Origin: Saprospiraceae bacterium
GTDB taxonomy: Bacteria > Bacteroidota > Bacteroidia > Chitinophagales > Saprospiraceae
DNA: 64,000 nt
NCBI GenBank assembly: GCA_016714765.1
Contig: JADKCF010000016.1
Location: forward strand, 10,187 to 74,186
Direction of reading: 5' to 3'
This document shows positions 1-9,300 of the stretch, piece by piece (the stretch's first letter is position 1; each line of letters begins with the position of its first letter). Below the pieces are notes generated by a model, which was given only the letters and a program-made list of their open reading frames with translations, made no database searches and was not told the DNA's origin. The position numbers and the translations under genes were made by a program.

Positions 1-2162
1 TTAATGATAATTCAATAATCCTATTTATTTTCAAATACTTTCCTAAATTTGTCAGGTATCCGAACAAATATGTGCATTTATTTACTTTATCTCTATGCGA
101 TAAAAAAAAGAAAATGCAAGTAAATCAATGCACCAATGAAAATTTAAAAAACAATAAAATGACAGAAGAAACACTTAAAAATCAAAAGGCAGAAGTAGAA
201 ATGGACACTAGTAAATTATTTGATGTTTTTTTACAGAAATTAATTATAGATAAAAAATCAATTTTCAATATAATATTGCTAATATTTTAAATGAAGAGAA
301 TATAACAAGTATAACTAATTGTTTTATCAACAATCCAATTGGAAGTGAAAACGAAGGGAAAAAGAAAGTTTCAAAGCAGATTAACGATAATGGAGATGTT
401 GATATTAAAGCTTTTCAGTTAATTAAAGAATTAAAAAGACTAACAGAAAAGATCAAACTTGACTTTTTGATAAAATAAATAAGCAGTTTGAAAACGCAAA
501 TGCCGAAACAAAGGAGCCATTTGCTCATTTAATTTGACTGAGATACATACCAATTGCTGACACTAAGCCAAAAACCAAACAAGAAAAATCAAGTTATTTA
601 TTGGAATCGATGTAAACGGAGATTTATTTCCGAATGGTATTGCTTCATATGGAATGGCACAACAGCAAATCGACAATGAAATGGTGCATCTTGTTTGTTT
701 GTTCTCTTTTTTGCAATCAAAAGTAACAGAAGAAGTCAAAAGTATTAATGACATTAAAAAAGTAAATGACTTAATAATCAACTGGATTTTTGATAATAAG
801 GACAAGTCAGATGATGTACAAGGTTGTAAAACAAAGTATTTTGAAAACATTAAGAAACAAAATGAAAAATGGGACGGGCGTATTGATATAAATAAACACT
901 TACCAATTCATAATATGCTGTTACACCTTTGTAATAAGGACAAATACGAACCTATAGCTATTCAAAACCACAAAATCAGTATTGTTAAGAATCTTTATAA
1001 AGAATATCTTAAAAAAAGACTTGCCCAGTGATTATACATCGTTAAACAAAATAGATGATTACATCCTTGAGATAAAAATGAAATAAAAACAAATTCCAGA
1101 TTTCAAAGCTTTTGGCACGAACCTATTGTTAGCAAATGGAAGGGTGGTTATGTGTCTAATTCTTATGAAATTCTGACACAATATCAAAAGCAAATTATTT
1201 TATATGGTGCACCTGGTACTGGAAAAACATATAATGCAAAAGAATTGATTAAGGAATTTATCAAAGTGTATAATAATTCATTCTCTGAAATAAGTGAGGA
1301 TGATTTAAATGATTATAAGTTTCAAATAGAAAATGCAGAGTCACAAAAAGAAAGTAAATACAAACTTACAGGAAACTTAAAAGACAAAAAGGTTATTTGG
1401 GATATAGTTCAATTTAATCAACCTTTTCTTATGAGGATTTTATTGAAGGTATGAGACCACAAAAGATAACGAATTGAAAATAATTGATGGCATATTTAAA
1501 AATTCGCAATAGTTGCTAATCAAGATGATAATAGAGAAAAGCGATTTATTTTGATTGTTGACGAAATAAATCGTGGCAAGATAGATAAAATATTTGGTGA
1601 ATTATTATATCTACTTGGGTACAGAAATGAATCACTAAAATTACATTATTCTGGATATGATTTTTCTATTCCGGATAATCTTTTCATAGTAGGTACAATG
1701 AATACTGCTGACAAAAGTATAGCATTATTAGATGTTGCATTGCGTAGAAGGTTTTGGTTTGTAAGGTGAACCTCAAGAAAGTGTATTAATCAAAAAATTT
1801 GAAATTGATGGCGACATTAAAGTTAATGGGAAGACAATCCTGAGAATATCAAAAAAATGACTGTCAAATTATTTAGATTGTTAAATGATGACGAAAAAGG
1901 CATTTTAAAAGAGTTGAGATGATGCTTCAGAGTTAAAGATTGGTCATTCATACTTCCTGAAAATAATTAAGAAGGATGAAAATGGGGATGATCTGGAACC
2001 GGATTTCAGCGATTTGAAAAATATATGGTTTTATTCAATTGTCCCGCTACTCTTGAAGAATATTGTAGTTTTAACAAAGCTTTACTTTCAGATTATTTAC
2101 GAAAAAATTAAAATTGATTTATCTGAACGCAAAACGTACCTTAGAAAAATAGCAAAAATCTA
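1..2162 (+). pseudogene. mcrB: Broken McrB-like AAA+ GTPase subunit of a modification-dependent restriction system
   Basis: McrB is the GTP-driven motor of McrBC, which cuts methylated DNA. Seen here: a helical N-terminal part, including a YEPIAIQNHK stretch near 940-975 that resembles the segment before the motor in McrB-like proteins; a Walker A motif GAPGTGKT (about 1207-1230); a Walker B region IVDEINRGKIDKIFGELL (about 1551-1605); and the sensor region IVGTMNTADKS followed by ALRRRF (about 1687-1755). These parts lie in several different frames with short overlaps, so the gene is interrupted many times by small indels. The frame is already open at the left window edge, so the true start may lie outside. 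The AAA+ core is well supported. The assignment of the N-terminal part to the same gene is an inference from order and spacing. Confidence 0.75.
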
Positions 2163-2167
2163 ATAAT

Positions 2168-3740
2168 ATGGAATGGATTTTAAGCGAATGGATTGGAGCA
2201 GGTCATAATTATGTAAAACTAGATGATGATTTGATAATCGAATTAAATGTTCAGAATTATATAAGTTCCACCAATGAAGAAGAAATAAAAAAAATAATTT
2301 CAAAAAGAAATAATATAACAGAAAAAAAGAAATCCATGCTATTAAAATTGAGGAATATCTAAATGAATTAAAAAAACAATTTGTATAGAGAATATTCAGA
2401 GTATCATATCTTCGGTTGAGTATATAGAAATAGAATCGTTATTGAAACAGCCAAAATAAACAATTATCATAAAGCTAAATTAAACAAAGAAGACGTTAAT
2501 CCTATTATTGATTTTATCGAGATTAAAGATGAACTCTATGTTAGGACATATCAATATGCAGCAGAATTTGAAATAAAACTTGATGAGAAAAATACATCCA
2601 CATTAAAAAATTAAACTTGAGCCGCGAAATCTAGTTAGTGAAGCAAATTTTATTAAAATGTTTGAAACCATCTTTAATTTCCATAGGCTTGAAAATATTT
2701 CGGGTGGAAAATCTAACTCATTTCTATTGCTTTATTATCTCGCATTCATTGGACGGTTAACGGAGGTGTTGAAGCACGGCCTATATCGCGAATATATTGA
2801 TTTAGAAGAAAATTTAACTTTTTTAAAGAGAGACTGAATATTTCAGAGCATTTTAAGATTAAATAAATTCAATAAACACCGAGTATATTGTGAATTTTCA
2901 GAGCTAACTCCTAATAATTTAATTAATCAAACTATTAAAACAACACTTAATCTAATTCAAAAACATTTCAGCAGATATAAAATTTTACAACATGAAATAC
3001 GGAAAATTAAATCTAGTTTTTTTGATGATGATGTTAGTGAAATGAAATTCAATATTAATTCAATAAAACAATACGATATAACAGGCAGAATAAAAGATAT
3101 GAAGAGATTATGAATTATTGCCAATAATATATTACAAAATATGGGTGGCTCTTTTAATGTTGAGAACAAATGAATTATAGTGCTTTTTATGTTGACACAT
3201 GAATGACCTATTTGAAAAATATGTAGAGAAAAGCTAATTGAATCTGCAATACACAGTAATAATGATAAGGATTTCAACATAATTAAGGAAATAATATTAG
3301 AAAACTCAAATTGTGATAGTTTTTTCGTAGAAATACAAAATCAAGTTTATTATGCACTTGATGAAGAATTGGTATTTACAATAAAACCAGACTTTCTTAT
3401 AAAAAACAGTGAAGGAGAAGTAATTGCTGTTGCCGACACAAAATACAAAAGGCTGAATAGAAATAAAATAAAAAACTATGGAATTTCTAGCAGTGATGTT
3501 TACCAATTATTATCATACGCTTATAAATTCAACACAAATAAAATTATATTAATTTATCCTAAACCACCCAAAAAAGAATTCATCAATGATTTGTCTTTTA
3601 CCATTAAAAATGACAGTGATATGAATAATTCAAAAATATTGTACATATGTTATGTTGATTTAATCGAAGAGCGAGATTTAAAGGAAAAAGAATTAACCAT
3701 AGCAGAAGAAGCAAAAATCCTAGAAGTTGTCATAAATTGA
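2168..3740 (+). pseudogene. mcrC: Broken McrC-like nuclease subunit
   Basis: McrC partners McrB and carries the nuclease. The last 123 codons (3369-3740) hold a PD-(D/E)xK-type core: KPDFLI, then VADTKYKR, then a YQLLSYAYKF helix, as in McrC. Upstream, fragments in other frames read KLEPRNLVSEANFIKMFE (about 2610-2670) and MNDLFEKYVE (about 3201-3230), both in the right order for McrC. The proposed start at 2168 is an inference from the IILSEW-like opening (MEWILSEW). At least five indels or stops separate the pieces, so no full-length product is possible from the sequence as given. The A/T content is visibly higher than in the genes to the right, as is common in defence islands. Confidence 0.72.
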
Positions 3741-3951
3741 AAATTAGACTCATATAATGTAATATAGGCTAAAGTATGGCGAATAGTCCTAGTTTGATGT
3801 GGTTTATTTAATAAACTAAAACGAAAGTTGACAGTTTTAATCTCTGAAATCGCCATCCTCGCCACCTCGTAAACCGATAGTTTTTTATTACTTACCTTAT
3901 ATTGCTTAATTTTATAAAATTATAACTTATTAATATATCCAAAAATATCTT

Positions 3952-3987
3952 AAAAAAAAAAGGGGCCCCGAACCAACATCCGGAGCC
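3952..3987 (-). terminator. Rho-independent terminator of the 4.0-5.7 kb minus-strand cassette
   Basis: On the minus strand a GGCTCCG/CGGGGCC stem (7 bp, one G-T pair, 10-nt loop; 3981-3987 with 3964-3970) is followed directly by a run of ten Ts (3952-3961). It sits about 40 bases after the stop of the last small gene. The 3741-3951 stretch to its left holds no gene that I can see. Confidence 0.7.
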
Positions 3988-4027
3988 TAACCCATGCAAA
4001 CAACCAAAACTTAATCTCAACCTTACC

Positions 4028-4213
4028 CTAATCCTTAGGCTTTTCCGGTGGCCACAACCGATGCAATCCCTTCGACACCCCAAAACTCACCATCGCACCA
4101 ACACACGCCAGGATTCCGGTCTTTAGTATGTCGCTGCCATCCACGATTCCAATGAATGCGATCACGGTACCACCGAGCGTACCCATGGCCTGATCACTAT
4201 GGTGAATTCCCAT
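4028..4213 (-). CDS. Small membrane protein of unknown function, holin-like in size
   Basis: A 61-residue protein with two hydrophobic stretches (about residues 11-25 and 32-47) and a charged C-terminus ending WPPEKPKD. The start is supported by a strong AGGAGGT site about 4 bases before the ATG at 4213. It is the last gene of a minus-strand cassette: 250-residue unknown, DUF5675 protein, 97-residue unknown, then this. Two-helix small proteins beside DUF5675 genes could be holin-like, but that is a guess from size and context only. Confidence 0.5.
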   Translation of the reverse strand: MGIHHSDQAMGTLGGTVIAFIGIVDGSDILKTGILACVGAMVSFGVSKGLHRLWPPEKPKD

Positions 4214-4452
4214 CGATACCTCCTTCTCCTTTGCCCGATGACATCATCTCCAATGTTGGTAAACTGACTTACAGCCGTAGCCACACCACCAGCTGTCACC
4301 AAATATCCACCTATTGTCACCACAACTGCAGGAAGCGATACCGGTGCAGTAAGCAACACCGTGCCCACACCTGCCATGATCAACCCTATATTTCGGAGCA
4401 CCTTAAAAAACTTTGGCGTCGGTGCCTTTGCCCTTTCTATGATTTTACTCAT
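4162..4452 (-). CDS. Hypothetical small membrane protein
   Basis: A protein of about 96 residues starting MSKIIERAKAPTPKFFKVLRN, with a long hydrophobic centre (residues about 20-60, two predicted helices rich in Gly, Val and Ala). The ATG at 4452 shares one base with the TGA of the DUF5675 gene (TGATG), indicating translational coupling. The last 17 codons run through the ribosome-binding site and start of the next gene and turn Arg/Trp-rich. A one-base change near 4230 would instead give the ending GEGGIDGNSP just inside the next gene, so the C-terminus may be affected by an indel. No function recognised. Confidence 0.5.
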   Translation of the reverse strand: MSKIIERAKAPTPKFFKVLRNIGLIMAGVGTVLLTAPVSLPAVVVTIGGYLVTAGGVATAVSQFTNIGDDVIGQRRRRYRWEFTIVIRPWVRSVVP

Positions 4453-4847
4453 CACTTTTTACTTTTAATTTCAATAAAATGTTCCTTCTCTCCACTTATC
4501 TTCAGATTCTCAATGATATAGTTCAAAGCCAGTCTGGAATGCTGACCTTTTCCATTACCAGTCAAAGAGAACACCGGAGCAATACAGCCCCGGAGTTCCT
4601 TCTGAGCATCATTGGCCACATGTACCAGGATACCGGATCTGCCTTTCACACCATTTACCTGCAGGCATTCACCGAATTTTGGATGTTGAATGATGGCCAC
4701 TGGATAAACTCCCTCCGGCACACACGATACATTTCGCTCATTATTGGCCCATCTCAATTCAATACTCCGACACAGCAAGATACCTTTGATAAAAATCAAC
4801 CCATCCGTCCAGGTATCCCGATACAACCTTTGAAGCTCAATTACCAT
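4452..4847 (-). CDS. DUF5675 family protein
   Basis: About 131 residues. The opening MVIELQRLYRDTWTDGLIFI, the central CVPEGVYPV and FGECLQV, and the GCIAPVFSL segment match the layout of DUF5675, a family of small proteins found in Bacteroidota mobile regions and prophage-like cassettes whose biochemical role is not settled. A GTG 18 bases further out (4865) would add six residues, but the family normally begins at the MVIEL position, so I start at the ATG at 4847. The stop overlaps the next gene's start, so the two are likely co-translated. Confidence 0.7.
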   Translation of the reverse strand: MVIELQRLYRDTWTDGLIFIKGILLCRSIELRWANNERNVSCVPEGVYPVAIIQHPKFGECLQVNGVKGRSGILVHVANDAQKELRGCIAPVFSLTGNGKGQHSRLALNYIIENLKISGEKEHFIEIKSKK

Positions 4848-4865
4848 CTCAAATTCTTTTAACAC

Positions 4866-4930
4866 TAAACACTAATTACCAAAGTCTAAAGACCAAAGAC
4901 CAACCCCTAAAGACCAAAGACTAATCCCTA
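4866..4930. repeat. Short direct repeats of an AAAGACCAAAGAC-type unit
   Basis: The spacer between the DUF5675 gene and the 250-residue gene contains several copies of AAAGACCAAAGAC and CCTAAAGACC-like words in a row. It looks like local slippage; no function is evident. Confidence 0.5.
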
Positions 4931-4941
4931 AATACCCAACA

Positions 4942-5694
4942 TTACACCACCTCAATCACCGCCAAGGAATTATACCCACCATTCTTCAGAGAATACTGGC
5001 TACCATTCACTTCCTGGAAAAATTCGATCAGCAATACAAACACATGGATACCTGTGGCCAAAGTTGGCGCAGCAGCATGTGTGAGATTGATCGTTGCTGC
5101 AGTACCATTTGCAGTAAGGTTGACCGTATTGCTCAAAGAAGTCTCAAACTCTCCTGTCGCAAAATCAACCTTTGCCCATCCACTTGTAATGCTCATGTGC
5201 GTAGATCCGGGAGCAACTGCCACATCCATGACTGGGACCAGATCAACAATAGCCAATGCACCGGTAGTGGTATTCAGTGTGTACGGTTTAAAAAGAATAC
5301 TGCTCAATACCGATTTGATATTGAAGTTAAATCCCTTTAGCACTGCTTTTCCTTCCGGCAGGTCAAAGCCCTCATGTACATGCCTTTCCCCACGGGCATT
5401 GGCAGCGTCCAGATTTTTGACGTCCGTCATCACCTTTGTCAGTCGTGAAGTCACCAGCTTATCACTGGCCGTCATCATCAGATTTCGAAATGCAGTTCTC
5501 AACTGCTTGCCGGCTGTTGCCGACATCCCAAATTCGGAACCATTCTCTCTGGTCCTTTGGAACGCCGGATCATTGGCGATGCGATCACCGGAAATTCCTC
5601 CCTTGGTTTTTACCAGATATTCTCCATCTGATTTGTAAAATGTGAGTTCATCAAGCGTTCCCTCAATCTTCAAAAAACTCTTCTGTCTAGCCAT
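4942..5694 (-). CDS. Conserved hypothetical protein (250 residues), Bacteroidota type
   Basis: A complete ORF starting MARQKSFLKIEGTLDELTFY with no signal peptide. The N-terminal half is basic and polar (GGISGDRIANDPAFQRTREN, then a helical region with TAGKQLRTAFRNLM), and the C-terminal half is rich in Thr, Ala and Val with an alternating beta-type pattern. I do not recognise a named domain. It is the first gene of the DUF5675 cassette. A beta-rich C-terminal half in a cassette with holin-like genes would suit a phage- or contractile-particle-related structural protein, but nothing in the sequence proves that. Confidence 0.6.
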   Translation of the reverse strand: MARQKSFLKIEGTLDELTFYKSDGEYLVKTKGGISGDRIANDPAFQRTRENGSEFGMSATAGKQLRTAFRNLMMTASDKLVTSRLTKVMTDVKNLDAANARGERHVHEGFDLPEGKAVLKGFNFNIKSVLSSILFKPYTLNTTTGALAIVDLVPVMDVAVAPGSTHMSITSGWAKVDFATGEFETSLSNTVNLTANGTAATINLTHAAAPTLATGIHVFVLLIEFFQEVNGSQYSLKNGGYNSLAVIEVV

Positions 5695-5850
5695 ACGACT
5701 TGATTTTAAATGTTAAATAATACCCAAAGGTAGTATCACATTTCCCACAAAGTCAATATAAAGCATTCTTATATGGAATAAATCGCCATTAATTACCAAA
5801 ATATGCTAATTAAAATAGTGACTTTTGAATTTAAATTCCCACTTTGATGT

Positions 5851-5858
5851 TATATTTG
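5851..5858 (+). promoter_or_regulatory. Candidate Bacteroidota -7 element (TATATTTG)
   Basis: TATATTTG fits the TAnnTTTG consensus of Bacteroidota primary-sigma promoters and lies about 137 bases before the small plus-strand gene at 5995. A TTTTG word is present 23 bases upstream, slightly too far for the usual -33 element. The rest of 5695-5994 shows only an imperfect inverted repeat around 5917-5957. Confidence 0.3.
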
Positions 5859-5994
5859 TATTACAATTTTAACGTTCGCTTACCACCCTTAAAATTTTGC
5901 CCCGTTCCCGTATCGATACTCCATAGCTAAGGTATGGGTAATGTATGGGGAGAGTATCACAAATTATGTTAAATAGGATTGAAACAGGAGTTGT

Positions 5995-6186
5995 ATGTCA
6001 AGATTAATCATCTATCCCAAAGAGATAAGTTCGATCACCGGAAAGAACTATAAATCTTCCTGGCACCTCTTGCTTAAAATTAAAAAACATTTCGGCAAAG
6101 ATGATCACCAGTTTGTCACCATTAAGGAGTTTAGCAACTATACCGGAATACCGGAAGCAGAAGTCTTAGCGAAAATATTGCATTAA
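5995..6186 (+). CDS. Small conserved protein found beside RteC genes
   Basis: A 63-residue soluble protein: an IIYPKEISSITGKNYKSSW opening, a LLLKIKKHFGK helix, and a C-terminal TIKEFSNYTGIPEAEVLAKI segment that looks like a small helix-turn-helix. A CAGGAG site precedes the ATG. Small proteins of this pattern recur in Bacteroidota integrated elements. It is convergent with the RteC gene and their ends overlap by four bases. A DNA-binding or element-control role is an inference. Confidence 0.65.
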   Translation: MSRLIIYPKEISSITGKNYKSSWHLLLKIKKHFGKDDHQFVTIKEFSNYTGIPEAEVLAKILH

Positions 6187-6956
6187 GTTTTTTCAAGATT
6201 CTTTTCAATATCATTCTCAATAATAGTTTTCAGGAAATCCAGAAACTTAAAAGGGTCCTCACTATTGATGTTATCTTGATACTTTTTATAATAATCCTTA
6301 AGATCAATATTAAAGGTAACTTGAAAATATTCCATAAGGTCAGCGATGGTAACATTTCCATTATTGATCAAATTACCTTTTACCATAACATTGACCAATA
6401 TCACTGCCTGTATTTTAGTGCCTGTCCACTTAAACTTCGGATAATCCTTCAGCTTTTCTTCAAAAGTTCTGGGATCAGTGGCGTTATGTAAAAAATCTTC
6501 AATCATCTGGGTGCCTTGTAGAACTGCAAAGATATTCCTTTCTTCAAAGTTTTTTCTAAAAATCACATGATCATTATTAACATATCCTGCGCGATAGTAT
6601 TCAAACATATCAACCTGTCTGTCAAAGGTGTTTTTGACATCCTTCAGGCAATCAAAATAGTATTTTTTACTCCCTTTCTTCAATCCAACCGGATATCTGG
6701 ACATAATTTTGAAAATGGTCTTATAAAAGACGCCATATTTATAAAACTGAGGTTTGATTATTTTAAAGTATAAAATCTCATCATCTGGTCCTTTGAAAGC
6801 AAAGTCATTTTCAATTTTAGAAATGCTTTCAGATAATTCAATAAAGATGTTTAGCCTAAACTGAATCAAGGGCAGAGCGAAACATTCTGTATGTGGGGTC
6901 TCAATACAAGCATCTTCAAATTCTTTTAGAATGGAAAGTAGCTTCTCAAATAGCAT
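6183..6956 (-). CDS. RteC family protein (element excision/transfer regulator)
   Basis: RteC of Bacteroides conjugative transposons activates excision genes. This 257-residue protein has the family layout: an N-terminal helical domain with FFK-like YFKIIKPQFYKYGVFYKTIFKI (about 67-88), the P-x-G after it, a middle segment FDRQVDMFEYYRAGYV, and a C-terminal region KLKDYPKFKWTGTKIQAVIL, as in the RteC domain. No signal peptide. Chromosomal RteC homologues are common in Bacteroidota, usually marking an integrated element. The integrase at 16.4-17.6 kb is the natural partner. Family assignment is by pattern. Confidence 0.72.
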   Translation of the reverse strand: MLFEKLLSILKEFEDACIETPHTECFALPLIQFRLNIFIELSESISKIENDFAFKGPDDEILYFKIIKPQFYKYGVFYKTIFKIMSRYPVGLKKGSKKYYFDCLKDVKNTFDRQVDMFEYYRAGYVNNDHVIFRKNFEERNIFAVLQGTQMIEDFLHNATDPRTFEEKLKDYPKFKWTGTKIQAVILVNVMVKGNLINNGNVTIADLMEYFQVTFNIDLKDYYKKYQDNINSEDPFKFLDFLKTIIENDIEKNLEKT

Positions 6957-7074
6957 ACAAAAAATATGGGATTTAGGTTCTTCAGACTTTTAGTTGCACT
7001 CTTTTTTTGAATAACGCAATATTTGATATTATTGTCATAAAAAAACTCAAGAATTTTTCATAAAGCAATCGCCG

Positions 7075-7110
7075 TTAACAAAAAAACCCACCTTTTGAGT
7101 GGGCTTTTAT
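7075..7110. terminator. Bidirectional hairpin terminator
   Basis: CCCAC and GTGGG arms around a CTTTTGA loop, with a run of As on the left and Ts on the right, so it can act in both directions. It separates the RteC segment from the LytTR gene, which ends at 7387. Confidence 0.6.
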
Positions 7111-7177
7111 TCTTTAACTTAGCTATAATAATTGGATGTACTACGAAAACTCAGATAAGCATATAAAAACCCTGAAT

Positions 7178-7200
7178 GAACTCTATACACTCGTGGTGAA
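7178..7200 (+). repeat. Left copy of a 23-bp near-identical direct repeat
   Basis: GAACTCTAT-A-CACTCGTGGT plus three bases matches 16296-16318 in the same orientation at 21 of 23 positions. The two copies bracket the 9.1-kb TonB/YHYH/LytTR block. It could be an attachment-site pair or a duplicated gene fragment (both encode ELY[TA]LVV in one frame). Confidence 0.5.
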
Positions 7201-7386
7201 CGTTGAAAAGAAAGCATGAGGACATAATTACAAACAAAGAGCAATATTGTATCTTTAAATGCTTAGCTCTTAAGGTTAATAATAAAAACGAAACCAATAG
7301 AAAACGAGCACAAAGGGTATTTCCATTACAATGCACAAGTAGTCACAGAGAAAACGGTACTTCCTGAATGGTTTTTTTGACTTTGC

Positions 7387-8150
7387 TTATAATACAATAT
7401 CGTCCATCCACGATTTAAAGTCATTGACCCGCTCTCTGCTTACAATACGTGCATCACCTTCCAAAAATTTTGTAGCTACCGCCAGTCGGCCATTCAGATG
7501 TGTACTTACCTTTATGATACCACTCACATGAAGGATAACTTTACGGTTGATCCGAAAAAATCTCCGGGTGGCAATAGTGTTTCCAGTTGATCTAGTGAAT
7601 AATCTATCATATATCGCTGTCCGGCAAAAGTTTGCAAAAATGTCATACTTTCTTTAGATTCGAAATGATGGATTTGATCTGCATTTATAGTTTCGATATT
7701 TTGACCCAAACGAACCATAAACCGTTTTTTATATTGGTTTTGAGTACTCTGGTACGTTGATTTTAATTGTTCTATGACATTTTGGGGTATAACATTATAT
7801 CGTCTGGCATACTTATCTAAAGCAAATCTTAAATCATTGATATGAATGGGTTTTAAAAGATAGTCAATGCTGTTGTGTTTGAATGCCTGTATGGCATAAT
7901 CGTCATATGCTGTGGTAAATATGATAGGGGTTGAAATGGAAGTATCTGAAAGCAAATCAAAACCCGACCCATCTGCTAAATGAACATCAAGAAATAAAAG
8001 ATCGACTTTCAAGCCTCTAAAAAATGCTTCTTTTACAGATTTTACTGTGTCAAACTTACCCAGTACTTCGATACTTTTATCAATTTTTATCAACAAATGA
8101 GCCAAATGTTCTGCAGATAAATCTTCGTCTTCTACAATGATTACATTCAT
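7387..8150 (-). pseudogene. LytTR-family response regulator, one frameshift
   Basis: The reconstructed product is about 254 residues. It has an N-terminal receiver domain with the acidic pair (EDE, residues 7-9), the phospho-acceptor in LLFLDVHL (Asp about 55), TTAYDDYAIQAF and the conserved Lys in YLLKP; then a LytTR DNA-binding domain (RFMVRLGQNIETINADQI...). The frame breaks at a run of six As at 7555-7560. With one more base it continues FFRINRKVILHVSGIIKVSTH to the stop at 7387, the normal end of a LytTR domain. As given, the regulator lacks the second half of its DNA-binding domain. Its ATG overlaps the kinase stop (ATGA), so the pair is coupled. It probably controls the operon it sits in. 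Confidence 0.85.
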
Positions 8151-9191
8151 GAAATATTATTTGAATCCAAATTGGTTTTTATGCTCCTGTCTGTGATTTC
8201 CAAAAGTGGCAACTTTACGGTAAAAATATTATTTTCCTTGCTTATTTCTACTTTTTTTACACCAAAAAACGCGTATCTTTTTTGAATATTTTTAAGGCCC
8301 ATACCGTAGCCATGTGTGGTGTCTGATCGCGGCTGAATCCTGTTTTCAATAATCAATATATCATCTTGATCGTGTATGTGTACGTACAGGGGCGTTGCTT
8401 GTGATGTTTCGTTATGCTGAATCGTATTTTCTACCAACATTTGCAGACACATAGGAGGTAAAAACTTTTTTTGATACTTCACTTATGTCTATTTTGAAAG
8501 TTATACTGCTCCCAAATCTGATTTTTAATAAATAAATATAGTGATTCAAAAAAAGCAACTCTTCTTCCAATGTGACCAACTCAGACGTCTTTGTGTCTAG
8601 TGCATAACGATATACTTTGGACAATTCGTTGATAAAATCAACAGCCTTATCTTGATCTTTATATACTAAAGAAGTAAGTACACTTAAGTTATTGAACAAA
8701 AAATGAGGATTGAGCTGATTTTTCAGATTCTGCATTTGGGCTTGCATGCTTTCTGTTTTATATTTTTCTACTTCCAGCATACTGTCCTTTAATGCACTGA
8801 AAAATTGCCAGCTTATTTGTATTGCCAAAACCACATAAGTAATACAAAGCGCCGGCAGAAATGTCTCTGCCATTTTACGATTGATGATTCGACCATCTCC
8901 AAATTTGACTTGGTGTATGATGTACATAAGCACAAAAAGCGTTATGGTAGTAAAAAGTGTGCTAAAAACTATTTGTAAAATAAGTCTGCGTTTGGGTCGT
9001 TTTATCCACGGGATACGTTTATTCAGCTGTTGATCTATATACACATTACCAAACCACAAGATCAGAATGATGACAATAATGAAGATTAAGTCCCAATGCC
9101 AAAATTCTTCCAAACGGAAAAATGCCAACTTAAACAGAAGTGCAATCCCTACTGCATAAATTAGAACCCAGATCAATTTTTTATTTTTCAA
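8147..9191 (-). pseudogene. LytS-type sensor histidine kinase, one frameshift
   Basis: Four membrane helices fill the first 125 residues or so. Then comes the His-kinase dimerisation motif NPHFLFNNLSVLTSLV (phospho-acceptor His), an ELSKVYRYAL segment, and after the break LPPMCLQMLVENTIQHN (N box) and the GYGMGLKNIQKRY G box. The frame changes in the T7/A7 run at 8466-8472; removing one base joins SEVSKK to FLPPM as in intact LytS-like kinases. The start is a TTG at 9191, since no in-frame ATG lies close by. Large sensor domains are absent, so the signal is probably sensed in or near the membrane. It pairs with the LytTR regulator downstream. Confidence 0.83.
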
Positions 9192-9300
9192 AATAGAAAC
9201 ATGTTTGGTTTGATTAATTTGAAGACAAAAGTATACTTATCATGACAGTCATATGCTAATTCGTTTGTTTTGACAAAACTTTACTTTACAAATCTAATTT

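Larger units (their letters stand above)
6957..7386. other. Gene-free stretch upstream of RteC
   Basis: This 430-base region holds a bidirectional terminator (7075-7110), one copy of a 23-bp direct repeat (7178-7200), and a 28-codon ORF starting ATG at 7138 (MYYENSDKHIK...) that stops at once and looks like the head of a lost gene. I see no intact gene on either strand. Confidence 0.6.

Noticed and set aside
3892..4083. 63-residue minus-strand ORF rich in Arg, Cys and Gly
   Set aside because: It runs across the terminator hairpin and overlaps the small membrane gene in another frame. Composition is that of a shadow.
7151..7336. 61-residue minus-strand ORF
   Set aside because: No family-like features; it overlaps the 23-bp repeat and the head of a short plus-strand ORF. 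Probably chance.
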